From Candidatus Brockarchaeota archaeon (GTDB taxonomy: Archaea > Thermoproteota > EX4484-205 > JAAOZP01), in NCBI GenBank assembly GCA_017601395.1, contig JAFNIQ010000013.1, positions 1-36,251 on the forward strand: 36,251 nucleotides of DNA, given 5' to 3'. Shown here one piece after another: positions 35,301-36,251 of this stretch; position 1 is the stretch's first letter, and the number at the start of each line of letters is the position of its first letter. The notes beneath the pieces are model-generated. The model saw nothing but the letters and a program-made list of their open reading frames with translations. It had not been told where the DNA came from and searched no databases. Made by a program: the position numbers and the translations under genes.

Positions 35301-35422
35301 ATTACTATAATACTGTGATCAGCCTTGAAAAGGGATTTTTGAACGTGTTCAATACCCTGGTTACTGCAAGAATCAAGTGCAGCGGCCTGTGCGGGAAACC
35401 GACCATCTTAAAAGCATAAGAG

Positions 35423-35450
35423 AAATATATAAGTACCCCCCTATATATAG
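35423..35450 (+). promoter_or_regulatory. TATA-like box and palindrome upstream of the threonine-synthase-like gene
   Basis: AAATATATAAG (35423-35433) predicts transcription near 35454, just before the TTG at 35463. A self-complementary CCTATATATAGG (35440-35451) follows. Confidence 0.5.
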
Positions 35451-35462
35451 GTTGAACATAGC

Positions 35463-36251
35463 TTGAATCATGCTCTCAGATGCACGAGCTGCGGGGCAGC
35501 CTACAGTTTCAGCGTTGAAAGAAAGCTGTGCGACAAGTGTGGACAGGGATTAACGCTGGAGATGAAACCATCCTTCTTAGAGGAGCCGGGAGAGCACGGA
35601 ATCTGGAGGCACAGTGGAATACTTCCGGCTGTTGAGAAAAAGTTCAGAGTCTCCTTAGGAGAGGGACACACAATGCTCCAACACGGCTTAAGAATCGGGA
35701 GAAGCATAGGTGTTGAAGAGCTATGGATTAAGGATGAGACCGTAGAACCAACGGGCTCATACTTGGACAGGAGCTCAGCCTTATTCGTGTCGGTTGCCCT
35801 AAGTCTAGGTTACGGAAGGATCTCCACCTATTCAACCGGGAACCTTGGCGCATCGCTGGCAGCATACTCCTCTAAAGCCGGTTTAAAGACGCATGTTCAG
35901 GTTAAGCCCACGATAGACGTTGGGAAACTTTACCAGATGATAATATACGGTGCGGAGGTTAGCGTAGTCGACTCCTTCGGGAAACGCGCCTCGAAGGGAA
36001 CTATCGTCGCGGCGGAGCACGATCCGTTGATAAACGAGGCTAAGAAAACAATCATGCTTGAAATACTTCTGCAGCTTGGGGGGAGCCCACTTGACTACGT
36101 GGTTCTTCCAATGGGTGAGGGAGGCCTCGTCTACGCAACCTATAAAATGATGAGAGAGCTGAGGGAGCTTGGCGTCGCTAAGGGCAGCGTAGGAATAGTC
36201 GGAGTCCAGACGGAGGACTGTAAGCCTATAGTGAAGGCTTTTGAAAAAGGC
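35463..36251 (+). CDS. Threonine-synthase-like protein lacking the PLP lysine, cut by the window end
   Basis: 263 codons to the edge, open throughout. An N-terminal zinc ribbon (Cys7, Cys10, Cys23, Cys26) is followed by the PLP fold II of threonine synthase: 'ELWIKDETVEPTGSYLDRSS' (about 86-105), 'STGNLGASLAAYSSKAGLK', 'KLYQMIIYGAEV' and 'VVLPMGEGGLVY'. In the family the motif is 'PTGSFKDR', whose Lys forms the PLP Schiff base; here the codon is TTG, Leu101. Frame and neighbouring motifs are intact, so it is not a simple frameshift. The gene may be a regulator, a pseudoenzyme or a differently acting PLP protein. Start TTG at 35463. The C-terminal part is outside the window. Confidence 0.8.
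   Translation, partial: MNHALRCTSCGAAYSFSVERKLCDKCGQGLTLEMKPSFLEEPGEHGIWRHSGILPAVEKKFRVSLGEGHTMLQHGLRIGRSIGVEELWIKDETVEPTGSYLDRSSALFVSVALSLGYGRISTYSTGNLGASLAAYSSKAGLKTHVQVKPTIDVGKLYQMIIYGAEVSVVDSFGKRASKGTIVAAEHDPLINEAKKTIMLEILLQLGGSPLDYVVLPMGEGGLVYATYKMMRELRELGVAKGSVGIVGVQTEDCKPIVKAFEKG

Overview
The window is archaeal chromosome. Evidence: archaeal TATA-like boxes sit about 25-30 bases upstream of many starts, so several transcripts look leaderless; TTG starts are very common; and the gene set is archaeal (CDC48, Orc1/Cdc6-like ATPase, LSm, NucS, DUF460, fused PGI/PMI, MTAP, ER-type signal peptidase). A thermophilic Thermoproteota/TACK-type lineage (for example Bathyarchaeia- or Korarchaeia-like) fits best, but the sequence alone does not fix the phylum.

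Bases 1 to about 7.8 kb are a decaying, plastic region. It holds the tail of an archaeal ATPase (PF01637 type), a shattered secreted beta-propeller/stalk protein gene, a VapBC toxin-antitoxin pair, a membrane transglutaminase-like protein, a second archaeal ATPase broken by stops and frameshifts with a perfect palindrome at its start, a DegT/DnrJ-type aminotransferase remnant and an intact ceramidase-like gene. From 7.9 to 10.5 kb is a large secreted NosD-type beta-helix protein. Its C-terminal stalk is paralogous to that of the shattered gene.

From 10.6 to 15.6 kb are a UroD-type methyltransferase and an MttB-family (non-pyrrolysine) methyltransferase, an MscS channel fused to an Ig-like domain, a small zinc ribbon protein missed by long-ORF calling, and a creatininase-family hydrolase. 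From 15.7 to 23.3 kb is core information processing and metabolism: LSm, DUF460, MTAP, CDC48, NucS, PGI/PMI and DedA.

From 23.2 to 27.6 kb there is a compact divergent locus. A DeoC-fold protein lacking its catalytic residues, an isopropylmalate/tartrate-type dehydrogenase and an Orc1/Cdc6-like ATPase overlap by 4 bases each on the minus strand. The MtnA-type isomerase is read the other way from a 44-base gap. MtnA and MTAP together suggest methionine (5'-methylthioadenosine) salvage.

From 27.7 to 36.2 kb are a SWIM zinc-finger protein, ComB-type phosphatase, a tight LuxE-LuxC-SDR operon (likely carboxylate to aldehyde to alcohol reduction), a small unknown gene with a two-TM membrane protein and signal peptidase, a secreted GH18-like protein, and a truncated threonine-synthase-like gene. 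In the last, the PLP-binding lysine is replaced by leucine. No rRNA, tRNA, CRISPR array or transposase was seen.

The most unusual signals are the two apparent pseudoenzymes (DeoC-like and ThrC-like), the DeoC*-dehydrogenase-Orc operon, the LuxE/LuxC/SDR operon, the MscS-Ig fusion and an exact 57-bp duplication of the Walker A coding segment within cdc48.
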